Assembly (NCBI RefSeq): GCF_016802725.1
Contig: NC_052679.1
Coordinates: 12,753,463-12,817,462, forward strand
Origin: Solenopsis invicta
Taxonomy: Eukaryota > Arthropoda > Insecta > Hymenoptera > Formicidae
Direction of reading: 5' to 3'
DNA: 64,000 nucleotides
Shown here in pieces: positions 1 to 11,350 of the stretch; position 1 is the first letter of the stretch, and every line of letters begins with the position of its first letter. The position numbers were made by a program, and so were the translations under genes. Below the pieces are notes generated by a model that saw nothing but the letters and a program-made list of their open reading frames with translations, had not been told where the DNA came from and searched no databases.

Positions 1-958
1 CGCTTTCACTACCAAAGATAATCTCAATATTATCTCTATTATCGATAAGCATATCTCCAATTTCATGCCTTGACGAATATTTATAATTTATACTTTTGTG
101 AAATGGTAATTGTGTTATCGATTTGTCAAAAGTTTCTTTCCGATTTCTAGAAATTGGATTTAGTTTCTCCGTATTATTCTCTTCACGGTGATCGTCGCAA
201 ATTTGCTTTAATTTCTCTTCTATTTCATCGTAACTGTCGTTAAAGATTTGATCGACATCTAGTTTTATTTCCGTTTTTACAGCAATATTCTCATTCTGGT
301 TACTAGGTGAATTTCTTTTCGTTACAAAATTGCTAATAGACTTTTTATTATCTGTACTCGCCTGCTTTTCAAACACGTCATTCTCTTTGGTATTACTCTC
401 TATCTTCATGCTATTATCGTCTGAAATTATAATAATATTTTCCTGCTGAAGATCATCCGTAATATCTATATAATGTGTATCAGAAGGTTGTTTAATTTCC
501 ATCTTTTTCGGAGATTGATTTGTTGGTTGATACACAAGTGACCATATAGCTGGATTGTCGACATCTTGCAAATCGGAATCCTTCTCTTCCAAGTGGCTGA
601 TAGACGAATATTCGGTGTCATTTTCTAAAGACTCCGTCATATAATCGTTTTCACATTCGTTTTCACTTTTGACATTTGTTAGCTTATTACGCTTTCTGGC
701 GGATTTTCTGGTTGATGTTACGGTGAAAATAGATGGGATAGCATTCTTCCTTAGTCTGAGTCTTCCATTTTGAGTTATAGACCATTCCTCTGGTTCAAAA
801 TGTACATGACAAAGAAAGGAATTGTTAGATGGTTCCCAATCGGCCCTAGCGACGCGATCCTGCCAGATTTTTCTTAAGTTTGGATCACGAGGAAAACATT
901 TCATAATATATCCTTTTTCGCTGCGATTGTTGCATCCGACAGCTGCGCAACCCGGCAT
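1..958 (-). CDS. THAP-domain protein, N-terminal part (runs off the window)
   Basis: An uninterrupted reading frame of 319 codons starts at the ATG at 958 and stays open to the window edge, so the C-terminus is missing. The first 80 residues form a THAP zinc-binding DNA-binding domain: Cys4 and Cys9 (C-x4-C), then Cys50 and His53 (C-x2-H), with the expected Pro23, Trp32, Phe54 and an AIPSIF box at 73-78 (family consensus AVPTIF). A basic stretch follows (about 80-95), then a Ser/Asn/Glu-rich region that looks disordered. THAP proteins bind DNA in the nucleus and act as transcription regulators or, in P elements, as transposases. No transposase core is visible in this part, so host regulator and domesticated P protein both remain possible. 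An AG at 985-986 on the minus strand, preceded by TTTGC, could be a 3' splice site in the 5' UTR. This is the best host-gene candidate here. Confidence 0.75.
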   Translation of the reverse strand, partial: MPGCAAVGCNNRSEKGYIMKCFPRDPNLRKIWQDRVARADWEPSNNSFLCHVHFEPEEWSITQNGRLRLRKNAIPSIFTVTSTRKSARKRNKLTNVKSENECENDYMTESLENDTEYSSISHLEEKDSDLQDVDNPAIWSLVYQPTNQSPKKMEIKQPSDTHYIDITDDLQQENIIIISDDNSMKIESNTKENDVFEKQASTDNKKSISNFVTKRNSPSNQNENIAVKTEIKLDVDQIFNDSYDEIEEKLKQICDDHREENNTEKLNPISRNRKETFDKSITQLPFHKSINYKYSSRHEIGDMLIDNRDNIEIIFGSES

Positions 959-1476
959 TTTTGATCGATCGAGTCAAAAATAACCTGCAAATTTGGAATA
1001 ATATCAAAATTATGACATAGCAGCACAAAAACATGTAGCAATTAATTTCGACAAATAATGCAAAAAACAGAATATTAATTCTTATTTAAAGATATATGTA
1101 TTTTTCTTTCCATTTAATTTTCTTTTGAAATTTGGCATATAAAAATTTTTCGGGTCATTGAACATGAAATCAGATTGTAAAAATTTTCAAAATTTAAAAT
1201 AGCGGATTCGACATATGCATTGAAGATACAAAAAATAGATCTAGTTACTTAAAACTTAGGAGTTTTTAAGACCACTGATTATGAATATGAAGAAATTAAT
1301 TCTTTCCGGATTAACCAGAATCATATTTTCACCCAATTTTGCAATTTTGAATTTGATAGAGATAAAAAGAAAGGATCCCTTCCCCCAAAGTTTTTAATAA
1401 TGAAGACCTACCAAGTGATGCCGTATTTCGTCAGTCATATTTCGTACAACGAAATACAAATGAAAGTCGAATGTGA
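959..1476. other. AT-rich upstream region of the THAP gene
   Basis: This stretch should hold the 5' UTR or first intron and perhaps the promoter of the minus-strand THAP gene. I see no clear TATA box, CpG-rich core or repeat. The only usable signal is the possible acceptor at 985-986. Confidence 0.3.
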
Positions 1477-1484
1477 GTCTGCAG

Positions 1485-2310
1485 AGACGGGATCCGATAG
1501 CGCACGGTGCAATAGCCCATGTCCCGATAGCACACGTCAAATTTAAAATAATTCCCGATAACCCACGTCTCTTTAGCACACATCCCGATAACGCACGAAG
1601 TAAAATACGCACCTGCCCGATCACACACGTCTCGATAGCACACGTCAAATTTAAAATAATTCCCGATAACCCACGTATCTTTAGCACACGTGCCAATAAC
1701 CCACGAAGAAAAACGCACGACTGGTCGATAACGCACGTCTCGATAGCCCTCGTCTCTATAGCCCACGTCTCTATAGCCCACGTCTCTATAGCGCACGTCT
1801 TGATAGCGCACGTCTCTATAGCACACGTCTCGATAGCCCACGTCTCTTTAGCGCATTTTTTACTTATTGGGACGTGTGCTAAAGAGACGTGGGCTATCGA
1901 GACGTAGGCTATCAAGATGTGCGCTATAGAGACGTGCGCTGTAGAGACGTGCGCTATAGAGACGTGGGCTATCGAGACGTACGCTATAGAGACGTGAGCT
2001 ATCAAAACGTGCGCTATCGAGACGTGCGCTATAGAGACGTGGGCTATCGAAACGTGCGTTATCGACCAGTCGTGCGTTTTTCTTCGTGGGTTATCGGCAC
2101 GTGTGCTAAAGATACGTGGGTTATCGAGAATTAATTTTAAATCTGACGTGTGCTATCGAGACGTGTGTGATCGGGCAAGTGCGTGTTTTACTTCGTGCGT
2201 TATCGGAACGTGTGTTAAAAAGACGTGGGTTATCGGGAATTATTTTAAATTTGACGTGTGCTATCGGGACGTGGGCTATCGCACCGTGCGCTATCGGGAT
2301 CCGCCCGAAT
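1485..2310. mobile_element. Foldback MITE built of 15-bp repeats (CCCGATAG family)
   Basis: Two arms of roughly 370-440 bp are reverse complements of each other and meet near 1855-1870. Both arms are tandem 15-bp units such as ATAGCGCACGTCTCT, with unit changes (GCGC, GCCC, ACAC). The outer ends read GGGATCCGATAGCGCAC on the left and the inverse on the right. Direct 8-mers GTCTGCAG (1477-1484) and CTCTGCAG (2311-2318) flank it and look like a target duplication with one mismatch. The same end sequence and 8-bp duplication size occur in the short elements at 57720 and 60667. All open frames here are repeat read-through. No transposase is inside, so it is non-autonomous. Confidence 0.8.
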
Positions 2311-2318
2311 CTCTGCAG

Positions 2319-3147
2319 TGGCCCTAGGTAGTTAGACAAAGTTTCTTTTTTCAAAATAAATGCTTTGTATTATTTCTAACCTTTCTGACATATAATGTGA
2401 ATAAAAAATATTTTTGTCATAATAGGTATAGAAATTTAAAATTCAAGATGGAAAAGCGCTTTGCAAAGGACAGTGCAGTTTTATGCACGCGATTGTAAAA
2501 TTTATTTTGCAACGAGCTTTTTAACAACAAAATTGATAGCGAAGAAGTCGAAAATAAACGAGATAATGATGTCTTTGAATTCCACTTCAAAAATGCTACA
2601 AACTTTTATTCCAATACAGAAAATGTTATAAAATTTTTTATTGTAATAATAAATTCTGCTAATTCTGCCTCAAATTCGAGTGTGTATAAAAAAAAAATAG
2701 AGATTCGGGTTGTATAATTTTAAAATCGTATTCTTAAATGTTAAAGGAATATATCAGAATTTTTTCATATTTTTTAGCGCTCAAAAACCTTTTGAAAAAT
2801 ACCAATGACCTAAGTAATCAAAACAGTAAAAATAAGGTAGTCTGCAAATAATTAACTTGCAAATGTATGTATTATTGTCACAAAAATATAAAAAAGATTT
2901 TTAAAAATTAAAATATTTTTAATAATTTTTGATTAATCTGCTATTTTACATTTTGAAAATACATTTTGGATTCGAAATCAGATTCGATCCTAAAAACCCC
3001 CAGACAACAATTTTTGGTATTTGGTATAAATCTAACTTTTTATGATTTCTGGTTCGCCATCTTGTATTTTTATAAATGTTGACTTTGGATTTGAAATTAG
3101 CGACCCCAAAATCCGCTAGATAAGGCCTGTTATACAGTCTGTTTATA
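2319..3147. other. AT-rich spacer, nothing recognised
   Basis: Low-complexity AT-rich DNA with short A and T runs. No open frame with a recognisable motif and no clear repeat ends were seen. Confidence 0.4.
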
Positions 3148-3148
3148 C

Positions 3149-3285
3149 CGGCACCATTAATCGAATTTACTAACATTGGAAGTTATGAAACTGGCCAATC
3201 ACAGTTATTCCATTCTTCAAAAATATACTTTTGATTGACCAGTTTCATAACTACGGATGTTATTAAACCCGATTAATAGTGCCGT
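3149..3285. repeat. Short hairpin MITE
   Basis: The left half (CGGCACCATTAATCG...GTTATGAAACTGG) and the right half (CCAGTTTCATAAC...CGATTAATAGTGCCG) are imperfect reverse complements, with a loop near 3190-3230. No coding capacity. The sequence GTTTCATAACCTCCG near 17885 resembles part of one arm. Confidence 0.6.
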
Positions 3286-3307
3286 GTAATAGCAATCATA
3301 TTCGATT

Positions 3308-3985
3308 ATTTTCCAACAAGGTACAAATGACACAGTGTAACACTCGACACTGAAAAAGGCTAAGTACGAGTATGTAACATACATCAGTGTCATCAACTTC
3401 CTAAAATATTTTATGTAATATGCGGTAATTATGTTCATTTATAATATAAACATATTAATTTAAGAGTAATTATTTATAATACCCCACCTCACCTTTGATT
3501 TTGATGAAATTAAGCTCATTCGACGCGTTTTTACATGAAATGAAAGACTCTACCCGAAAAAAGTGTCTCGCAAACTGAGCTATCAATCGTTAAAGTTGGA
3601 CAAATTAAAAAAACTGTCAGCTCGAGAAAACTCGTGAGCGGTACGCAATGTGTTAAAAGAACAATATAATTTCAAATTTTGTATACTTTTTCTCGCATAG
3701 CGCATACTTGTCAGTTCATTACATTACGTCTCGGTTCGCGGAGTAGTCCAATACCTTTTTCTGGTAGATTTTTTTATTTCATGCAAACATGCGTCGAATA
3801 AGCCTAATTTCATAAAAATCAAAGGTGAGATGGGGTATTCTAAATAAATACTAATTTAAGTGGTATAAAGAACAATTATTGTTCAGTCATTAGTATTATC
3901 AAAAATTAATTTGTAGAACTCTAATTGTTCCAACACAAATCTTACACGGCGAAACACAGTGTACATCAGTGTCGTAGCTGGAAAA
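3308..3985. repeat. Repeat family A, copy 1, split by a later MITE
   Basis: The ends read TTTTCCAACAAGGTAC on the left and the inverse of TTTTCCAGCTACGACAC on the right, followed inward by ACACAGTGT-type sequence. The same sequence in the same order is found at 24722-25121 without the central block. The copy here is interrupted by the element at 3478-3839, so it is the older insertion. No coding sequence was recognised. Confidence 0.6.
3478..3839. mobile_element. MITE with AATACCCCACCTCACC ends, nested in family A
   Basis: Terminal inverted repeats of about 65 bp: AATACCCCACCTCACCTTTG on the left and the near-inverse on the right, including TTCGACGCATG and CATGAAAT. It lies inside a copy of repeat family A, and the copy near 24.8 kb lacks it, so it is a later insertion. 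No open frame. Confidence 0.65.
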
Positions 3986-4039
3986 TAGCCTATATTTAAA
4001 ATAGTATACTCGCGATTAGGATTACCATCTGTACTCTTT

Positions 4040-4732
4040 TTAAGAGGAAAACCTCATGTAAAATCGATTTTTTTACGTTTTCTATTTCTTTTTTTGCTGA
4101 AATCGTTAGAAAATTATTTCAAAAATATGAAAAAAACATTAGAAAGTTATAAAAGCCTTCCTTTTATGTTAATTTTAAAGAAAGTGGCCTCAGTGGCCGG
4201 AGCGCGTAGGTATACAACTTTAAACGTTTTTTTCTCAAAACACTAAATTTTGCGCGCCGGGACATGTAACTTAAAAACTACTTGACCAATCATCTTCAAA
4301 TTTTACATGTTTATTTTTCAACTATCTGGTCCCAACATATACCTATCCGATCATTAATATTTTACTTTAAACAATAATTATTAACAATGGTTTAAAGTGG
4401 TTTTTTTTTGCTTATGTCGCCGTTTTTGCAATTTTATGAATTTTATTAATTATGAAAGTATACGTTGTGCGTTTTTACATAAAATAACAAAATTTTTTTG
4501 AAATTTTTGTTTCATATTAATTTTGTGACCTCGGCGTGTCCCGGCGTAAATTCAAGAAGCCAACTTCAAGCAGCTGCTGTGCCGCCATTTTGAAATTTTT
4601 CAACACCAAAAAAATTTTTTTAATTAGTTTAAATAGTAAATATTACCGTATACTTTGTCTACATTCAATAAATTTTGCCACTTTTTTTTAAATCGAAAAA
4701 AACGGTTGTTTACATGAGGTTCCCCCCCTTAA
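4040..4732. mobile_element. TTAA-flanked non-autonomous element
   Basis: The sequence TTAAGAGGAAAACCTCATGT at the left is matched inversely at the right (ACATGAGGTTCCCCCCCTTAA). Both ends carry TTAA, the target of piggyBac-type transposases. The interior is AT-rich with A and T runs and no transposase frame. Assignment to piggyBac rests only on the TTAA and the G/C-run ends, so it is an inference. Confidence 0.5.
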
Positions 4733-4904
4733 AGTCACAAAACACCGTACTCTTACTTTTCACTTATCGAAGCCAAATAGGTAATTGTGCACTATAGGGG
4801 ATCCAGCTCCAATCATGTTGATCTTGATATATGTTATAGAAGCAAAGATACTGACCAACTTTTTCTTATAAATTAATTGGCGCTCTCCTACAGATTTCGA
4901 GATA

Positions 4905-7267
4905 CAGGGTGATTCATAATAACCTATTGGTCCCGAAGCTGGCATATTCGTAATCGAATTCTGAGACGATTTTTCCTTTTGCAAAAATTTGTCCGGAGCT
5001 TAGTTTTCAAGTTACAATAAGAATTAGTTAGCGTATAACGGGTCAGATACAAGTGGTAGACAGGGGCGGTGCGACTCACTACTACACGCGGGTGTTTCCG
5101 TGGGGCACCTTCTGCGCTCAAATGACTGACAAAAGTACATGGACAGCACATTCCTATTTAAACTCTCTCTCTCTCTCTCTCTTTCTCTCTGTCACTTTAA
5201 TTATGCTACATTTAACTTGTCAAATTTCGATCTGTCATCCGGCCGTCAAATATCGGGATGACCGTGAAATCTTCAAGTAAGTTTACATTATTATAATAAA
5301 TGTACGCCCACGAATAATAATTTAATGCAAATTATATTACTTAAATGTGCACTTGCAAGTTAAAAGTAGCACTTTTAAAACGCACAAAAAGGGATAGAAA
5401 GGAGAAAGAAAGAGAGAGAGAGAGACAGGGGGCTCTTTGAACAAGTTTAAGCACGTTTACTTACGCACGGTGATCAGCTTATTGTTTCCACGATGCAACA
5501 GTTCAATTTAAATTTGTCCTTTATCCAGATCTATCCCTCGAAGTTGTTTCATACTTCGCCACATTTAACTATTTACTCTGCATTTGATTGATAAACGCGG
5601 AACTACGCGACGAACTAATCGATCGACTTTATTAATTACTATTAATCACTACTGTAATCTCTACAATCATTCTATGCGTTAAAATTACTCGAAGAAACAC
5701 GTATTTACGTTACGATCATACAACACGAGTTCACTCGACGATATGAAGCAGTCGACTGAATGTTATTGGTTATGTCGTTATAAAAGTATCGAACGATTGG
5801 TTAAAGCTATAAGTCAAAACGCGGTAATTCAAAATGAAAATATTGATTACGATTTACATCGATTACGATTTACATCGATACAATTTATTAGAAAAATGTG
5901 GTAAATGCATGTTTATTATTACTTGTTAAAAATTGTAAGTGACTTTATCAAGATAATTATTTAGAATATTATTATAAAAAAAACTTCAAGGATATAATTC
6001 TTGAAATCTCCTTACAGCAACGGATAATCTGCCCTTTTTAGGGCAACCAAATATTTTATTTTGAGGAATATTTTCACAGTTTTCGCAAATATTCAAAAAT
6101 AAGAAATAAAGAAAAAATATTTAGAAAAAATTGATTTTGATAAAATTATTTCTTGAATATTTAGAATGAATAATAATTATCTTGATAAAGTCACTATCAT
6201 TCAATTTTTAACAAATAATGATAAATATACATTTGCAACATTTTTCTAATAAATTGTATTGATGTAAATTGTATTAACCAATATTTTCATTTTAAATTGC
6301 CGCGTTTTGACTTATGGCTTTAACCAATCGTTCGACACTCTTATAACAACATAACCAATAACATCCAGTCGACTGCTTGATATCGTCGAGTGAACACGTG
6401 TTGTGTGATCGTAACGTAAACACGTGTTTCTTCGAGTAATTTTAACGCATTGAATAATTGTAGTAATTAGAGTAGTAATTAAAAAAGTTGATCGATCGGT
6501 TCGTCGCAAAGTTCCGCGTTTATCGATAAAGTGCAGAGTAAATAGTGTAAATGTGGTAAAATATGAAACAACTTCGAAGGATAGATCTGGATAAACGACA
6601 AATTTAAATTGAACTGTCGCATCGTGGAAACAATAAGTTGATTGCCGTGTGCGTGAGTGAACGTGCTTAAACTTGTTTAAAACCTCCTTCTCCCCCGTCT
6701 CTCTCTCACTCACTCCCTCCCTCCCTCCCTCCCTCCCTCCCTCCCTCCCTCCTTCCTCCCTCCTTCCCTCCCTCCCTCCCTCCCTCCCTCCCTCCCTCCC
6801 TCGCTCGCTCGCTCGCTCGCTCGCTCGCTCACTCACTCACTCACTCACTCACTCACTCACTCACTCACTCACTCACTCACTCACTCACTCACTCACTCAC
6901 TCACTCACTCACTCACTCACTCACTCACTCACTCACTCACTCACTCACTCACTCACTCACTCACTCACTCACTCACTCACTCACTCACTCACTCACTCAC
7001 TCACTCACTCACTCACTCACTCACTCACTCACTCACTCACTCACTCACTCACTCACTCACTCACTCACTCACTCACTCACTCACTCACTCACTCACTCAC
7101 TCACTCACTCACTCACTCACTCACTCACTCACTCACTCACTCACTCACTCACTCACTCACTCACTCACTCACTCACTCACTCACTCACTCACTCACTCAC
7201 TCACTCACTCACACACTCACACACTCACACACTCACACACTCACACACTCACACACTCACACACTCA

Positions 7268-7302
<35 letters not shown>

Positions 7303-7791
7303 TCTCCTTTCTTTTTTGTGCGTTTTAAAAGTGCTTTTAACTTGCATTTAAGTAATCTAATTTGCAATAAATTTTATTATTCGCCGGCGTACATTTATTA
7401 TAATAATGTAAACTTACTTGAAGATTTCACGGTCATCCCAATATTTGACGGCCGGATGACAGATCGAAATTTAACAAATTAAATGTAGCATAATTAAAGT
7501 GACAGAGAAAGAGAGAGAGAGAGAGAAGAAAAGTTTAAATAGGAATGTGCTGTTCATGTACTTTTGTCAGTTATTTGAGCACAGGAGGTGCCCCACGGAA
7601 ACACCCGCGTGTAACAGTGAATCGCGCCGCCCCTGTCTACCACTTGTACCTGATCCGTCATACGCTAACTAATTCTTATTGTAACTTGAAAACTAAGCTC
7701 CGGACAAATTTTTGCAAAAGGAAAAATCGTCTCAGAATTCAATTACGAATATGTCAGCTTCGGGACCAATAGGTTATTTTGAATCAACCTG
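4905..7791. mobile_element. Inner foldback element, CAGGGTGATTCA ends, TA-flanked
   Basis: The left end CAGGGTGATTCATAATAACC (preceded by TA) and the right end TTTTGAATCAACCTG (followed by TA) are inverse, and the arms match for about 1 kb (about 4905-5970 against 6170-7791) around a loop of about 200 bp. TA flanks suggest a Tc1/mariner-type mechanism, an inference. A relative starts at 61805. The right arm is longer because of the microsatellite at 6700-7308. The frames at 5053 and 7545 are the same arm read from both sides and are not genes. Confidence 0.75.
6700..7308. repeat. Tetranucleotide microsatellite (CTCC, CTCG, CTCA) with CACACT and CT tails
   Basis: Blocks in order: CTCC units to about 6800, CTCG units to about 6829, roughly 95 CTCA units to about 7211, CACACT units to about 7270, then CT. 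A 269-codon frame (Leu-Thr-His-Ser repeat) crosses it, but it is read-through of the repeat and not a gene. The matching place in the left arm (about 5395-5430) holds only a short GA tract. Confidence 0.95.
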
Positions 7792-7793
7792 TA

Positions 7794-8444
7794 TACTTAA
7801 AAAGAGAAAAAACAGTTTCTCTTAATTATTTCAAAAAATATTTAGTTTACAAAAAAAGTGTTAAACAAAAAATGAAGCTTGTGATAAGCTCTATAAATAA
7901 GGTTCTATACATATTTTACCTAACTCCAATACTTTAGGAGTTATTATCAAAAAACCATTTTAAAAAAATTCCGACAAATTCAAATTTTTACATGTCGTAC
8001 AAAGAACGGGTGGGCGGGGGAGAGGCTCTGCCCCTCTCCTAACCTAACCCATCCCGTCTCAGTCGGTCCACTAATGACGTGGTGGGTGCGGGAGAGAGTG
8101 AGCCATAATTTCAAATCTAACATCGGAACATAGTCAATTAGATATCTTTAGCCAAATTACAACTAAAATAAGATTAGGTTAGGTTAGAAAAAATACGGGG
8201 AGGCGGTGCAGGGGAGGGACGGAGCATCTACATTTTACGCAAAACTACTCAAAATAAAAAAAAATATTTTAAAAGTTTTTCTACTATAAAAACTACAGTA
8301 TTGAAGTTAGATAAAATATGTATATAACCTTTTTTATAAAACTTATCACGAGCTTCATTTTTTGTTTGACACATTTTTTCATAAAATAAATATTTTCTGA
8401 AATAATTAAAAATAACTATTTTTTCTTTCTCTAAGTATATATCG
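7794..8444. mobile_element. Inverted-repeat element inside the large palindrome
   Basis: About 140 bp at the left (from ACTTAAAAAGAGAAAAAACA, through AAACAAAAAATGAAGCT) is repeated inverted at the right, ending near CTTTCTCTAAGTATAT. The centre is GC-richer (7995-8220) and has its own short inverted CCTAACC/GGTTAGG motif. It displaces the inner and outer arms of the palindrome, so it is a younger insertion. No coding sequence. Confidence 0.65.
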
Positions 8445-8562
8445 AAAACTAGACAAGAGCGCCAATTAATTTATAAGAAAAAGTTGTTCCTTGCCTCTAT
8501 AACATATATCAAAGTCAACATGATTGGAGCTGGGTCCCTTATAGTGCACAATTACCGCCAAA

Positions 8563-9031
8563 TGTACTCTTTTTTGAGAAATAACAAAAAAATCAGATTA
8601 TTTAATATTTCTAACTTAATTTTTACTTTATGTTTACTATTTGTTAAAAATTATAATACATTAAATCATGCTAATGATCGATAATGATTAGTTCTGTTGG
8701 TCAGTTGAAACCATTTAAGCTCTAAATTTTTAAAAATATGTTTATTCTTTTTTGCAATTTCAAGTCATAATGCTAACATTGAAAAAATTTTTAGTATGAT
8801 AAACGCCCAGTGGACTGACAAAAGAAATAGATTAACTGTTGCGTCTATACAAAATTTGTTATTGATACAGTACAATTTTAAAGAATTTGCTTACAATTTT
8901 ATAATTATTCTATAGAGAATAAAAAACTATTAATGGAAGTTTGAAGTCAAACAAAATATAACTAAAATTTTATATTTATATTGTAATACTTTGTTAAAGC
9001 TTTAATTAATGATCTTATGTATAACGTTTAA
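8563..9031. other. AT-rich spacer
   Basis: No motif-bearing frame. The last part (TTAATTAATGATCTTATGTA) resembles sequence just right of the Mutator-like element at 10680-10710, so that element interrupted a local direct repeat. Confidence 0.35.
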
Positions 9032-10605
9032 GGAATTATGACACCTTTGCCTAAGAAATTTTTCCTCTTTTTCATTAATTTGTTTTTATCTATAAGGAAT
9101 AGAGTAATCAAAAAACGAGATTGAGGATTAATTTTATTATAGCTTCTAGTTATAAAATATATTTTTTTATTTACAAAATACTTTAAAGAATGTCCTGTAG
9201 ATGGCGCCAAGAATGACCCTTTGCGCTATGCCGGTCCAATCGGTGTGCAGGATTCCGGCTGACTGGTATGCCGTAGAACAAAAATTCAAAATATCTCATA
9301 TTCTGTGATAAATTTACCATGGAAGTACGTAGGATTTTTGAAAAATATTAATTTTTGTAGAATTTGAAAAAAAAATATACAAATTTTCACTGAAAAATTA
9401 TTATAAAATTGGTTCCAAAAAAAACCAACAATCCTATTAAAAAACGGCTACGTACTTCTATAAAAGATTTAATTTGGCGCAGAATAAGCTTTGTTTGAAG
9501 TTGATCCGATGTAAATTGTGGGAGCTGCACGCCGATTTTAAAAATGGTGTTTTACAGATATCGCATTTAAAGTTTTGCAATGAAAAAATTTGTAATTATT
9601 AGAGGTTCGCCGTTAATCTGTAATGTTTGCACCATACAGTTGTCCTTCTACATTCATATACTCGTCATCTATGACTTTCCAAGCTGATGTTTGCTGCCTA
9701 CGAGCTTCTTAAGCTTCCTCGGTCATGACGCGTTCAGCTGTGCAGATCCGGCGTTCGTCTGTTTCAACGCAGAATGTAGCAAGTACTCCCAATTATCAAA
9801 TTTAAGACTTCCATAATTTCCATTACGCTGTGCAAGCCATCGTTAAAATTGCAAACAGCAATATTTGCGGCAATATCAACGATTGCTTTGTTATTGTTAT
9901 GAACGGTTTTCGGTGCTATTGCCCACAGCACAGAATTAAAACTCTTGTTGCTATTTTGGGTAAACCCGCCCACACAGCGAGATAGCAACTCGTCTCGACT
10001 TATTGTTAATTCTTCATAAATTGATTGAACAGCTTTAAAAACTTCATTATTCAAAGCTGGTTTGTGTTGGTAGTGATGTAATCCGTTGTGCGCTTTCGTC
10101 TGCTGCCGCTGCCAAGAACACCAAGAGTTTTCTTCGACTGAGCAACGGTTGTGCTGCGGTTCACTGTTTGTGGAAATCTTATGAAATAAAGTCGACCATA
10201 TTTCTTGCCTTATTTCTTCAATAGAATTAGAATTTCTGCAAATAGCTAGACCATAGTATATTGTCAATTCATCGATCAGTTTGCCTGTCAATTTGCCTCT
10301 GCCTCAAAGACCTTTTACATTTTTTTCAAATTACGTAATCTCATGCCTCTACAATGCTATACTAAACAATCTGGAACTCAACTACTCAACTACTCAACTA
10401 CAGTTGAAGTAAAAAAGCAGAATACTCAGAGAGCGCTCCAAGGCTCTCTCCGTGCGCTATAGCGCCGCGTACAAACATGGCTATTTCGTACATGAAAGAG
10501 TTCCAGACCAACTTTAGGCAAATAAAATTATATTCTATACATTCCAAAGTATCATTTAAGCAAAAAAAAATTCTGAAATTTTTTGATTCTCAAAGGTGTC
10601 ATAAC
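9032..10605. mobile_element. Mutator-like (MULE) transposon, decayed
   Basis: Inverted ends GGAATTATGACACCTTTG (left) and CAAAGGTGTCATAACC (right) enclose a broken transposase gene. The flanking CGTTTAA (9025-9031) and CGCTTAA (10606-10612) look like a 7-9 bp target duplication with one mismatch, in the range known for Mutator elements. The interior left of the gene is non-coding. The element sits in a local direct repeat (TTTAATTAATGATC...). Confidence 0.6.
9613..10312 (-). pseudogene. Mutator-like transposase, C-terminal fragment
   Basis: A 175-codon frame (9764-10291) contains LIDELTIYYGLAICRNSNS, a Trp-Cys-Ser-Trp motif, HKPALNNEVF, and QNSNKSFNSVLWAIAPKT. This matches, from memory of the family, the C-terminal half of the Mutator-like transposase domain proteins common in ant and aphid genomes. 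A stop lies just upstream in the same frame (near 10300), so the N-terminal two thirds is missing. After codon 175 the homology continues in another frame (MTEEA, stop, EARRQ ... VEGQLYG) to a stop at 9613-9615, so there is a frameshift plus an internal stop. It cannot make a functional protein. Confidence 0.65.
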
Positions 10606-11350
10606 CGCTTAATATAATATATTTCACAGTTTAATGTTCTATGTTAATAAGTATATCCTGTAAATACTGATGTATTTGTTTATTTAATTAATGATCTCAT
10701 GTAAAACGTTTGATATTTCAATTTAATGTTTTATCTTAATAAGTTTATTACAATATTGATAAATTTGTTTATTTAATTAAAATGTTATACTTATTAAGGT
10801 ATATTAATAAAAATTGCATGTCCTCAAATTTTTTATTTAATTGTACTTATATTTTTTATTTAATTATAATTATATTTTACGTATATAAAAGATTATATCT
10901 TCTCCTTCTGAACCTCGAATCATTTTTCTTAAAATGTACTCCTTCCGTCCGAAAATATGGATTTTTTACCTGTCCGAAAATATGATATACATTTACAAAT
11001 TTAATGATTTTATTTATAAAATAATTACAAATTGTCTAATAATACAAAGTTATATAAAGAATAATAATATATAAGAGTATTTCAGTTTAACAATGATGTG
11101 GCTGACTCAACAGCTTCTGGCACATAATAATGTTGATGGTGATCGTCCTCACCTTCCTTATATTGTAACAATATTTTTGCATGATACCATTACGTTGGTT
11201 AAGTGTTAATTGATTTCAAACTTTTTCCACGCACTTGATCATAATTTTGATCAAAATTTGCCATTTTGTAACCATAACGGGTGTCATTTAGATTTTTTCA
11301 AAATACGCAGTTGTCAATTACTTTTAACGTTTGTCAACTATTGCAGCGCC
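10606..11350. other. AT-rich spacer with a short direct repeat
   Basis: Contains two imperfect copies of an about 95-bp unit (10630-10790, TTTGTTTATTTAATTAA and AATGTT...TTAATAAGT). At 10939-10960 it carries CTCCTTCCGTCCGAAAATAT, the left member of an inverted pair with 16259-16279. No gene seen. Confidence 0.4.

Larger units (their letters stand above)
4774..8562. mobile_element. Compound 3.8-kb palindrome, outer arms
   Basis: The segment 4774-4902 (TAATTGTGCACTATAGGGGA onward) reappears inverted at about 8441-8562. The outer arms therefore enclose an inner foldback element (4905-7791) and a second inverted-repeat element (about 7794-8444), which sit next to each other. No transposase is visible. 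I cannot tell whether the outer arms are an element of their own or a duplicated flank. Confidence 0.6.

Noticed and set aside
1394..2354. Several overlapping frames with IAHVS and YRDVR repeats
   Set aside because: They are the 15-bp foldback repeat (a multiple of three) read in different frames on both strands.
6673..7482. 269-codon frame of Leu-Thr-His-Ser repeats
   Set aside because: It is read-through of the CTCA microsatellite; codons follow the repeat exactly.
8030..8190. TTAGG-like motifs (interstitial telomere repeat)
   Set aside because: Only two or three AGGTT/CCTAAC units, on both sides of an inverted-repeat centre; too few for telomeric DNA.
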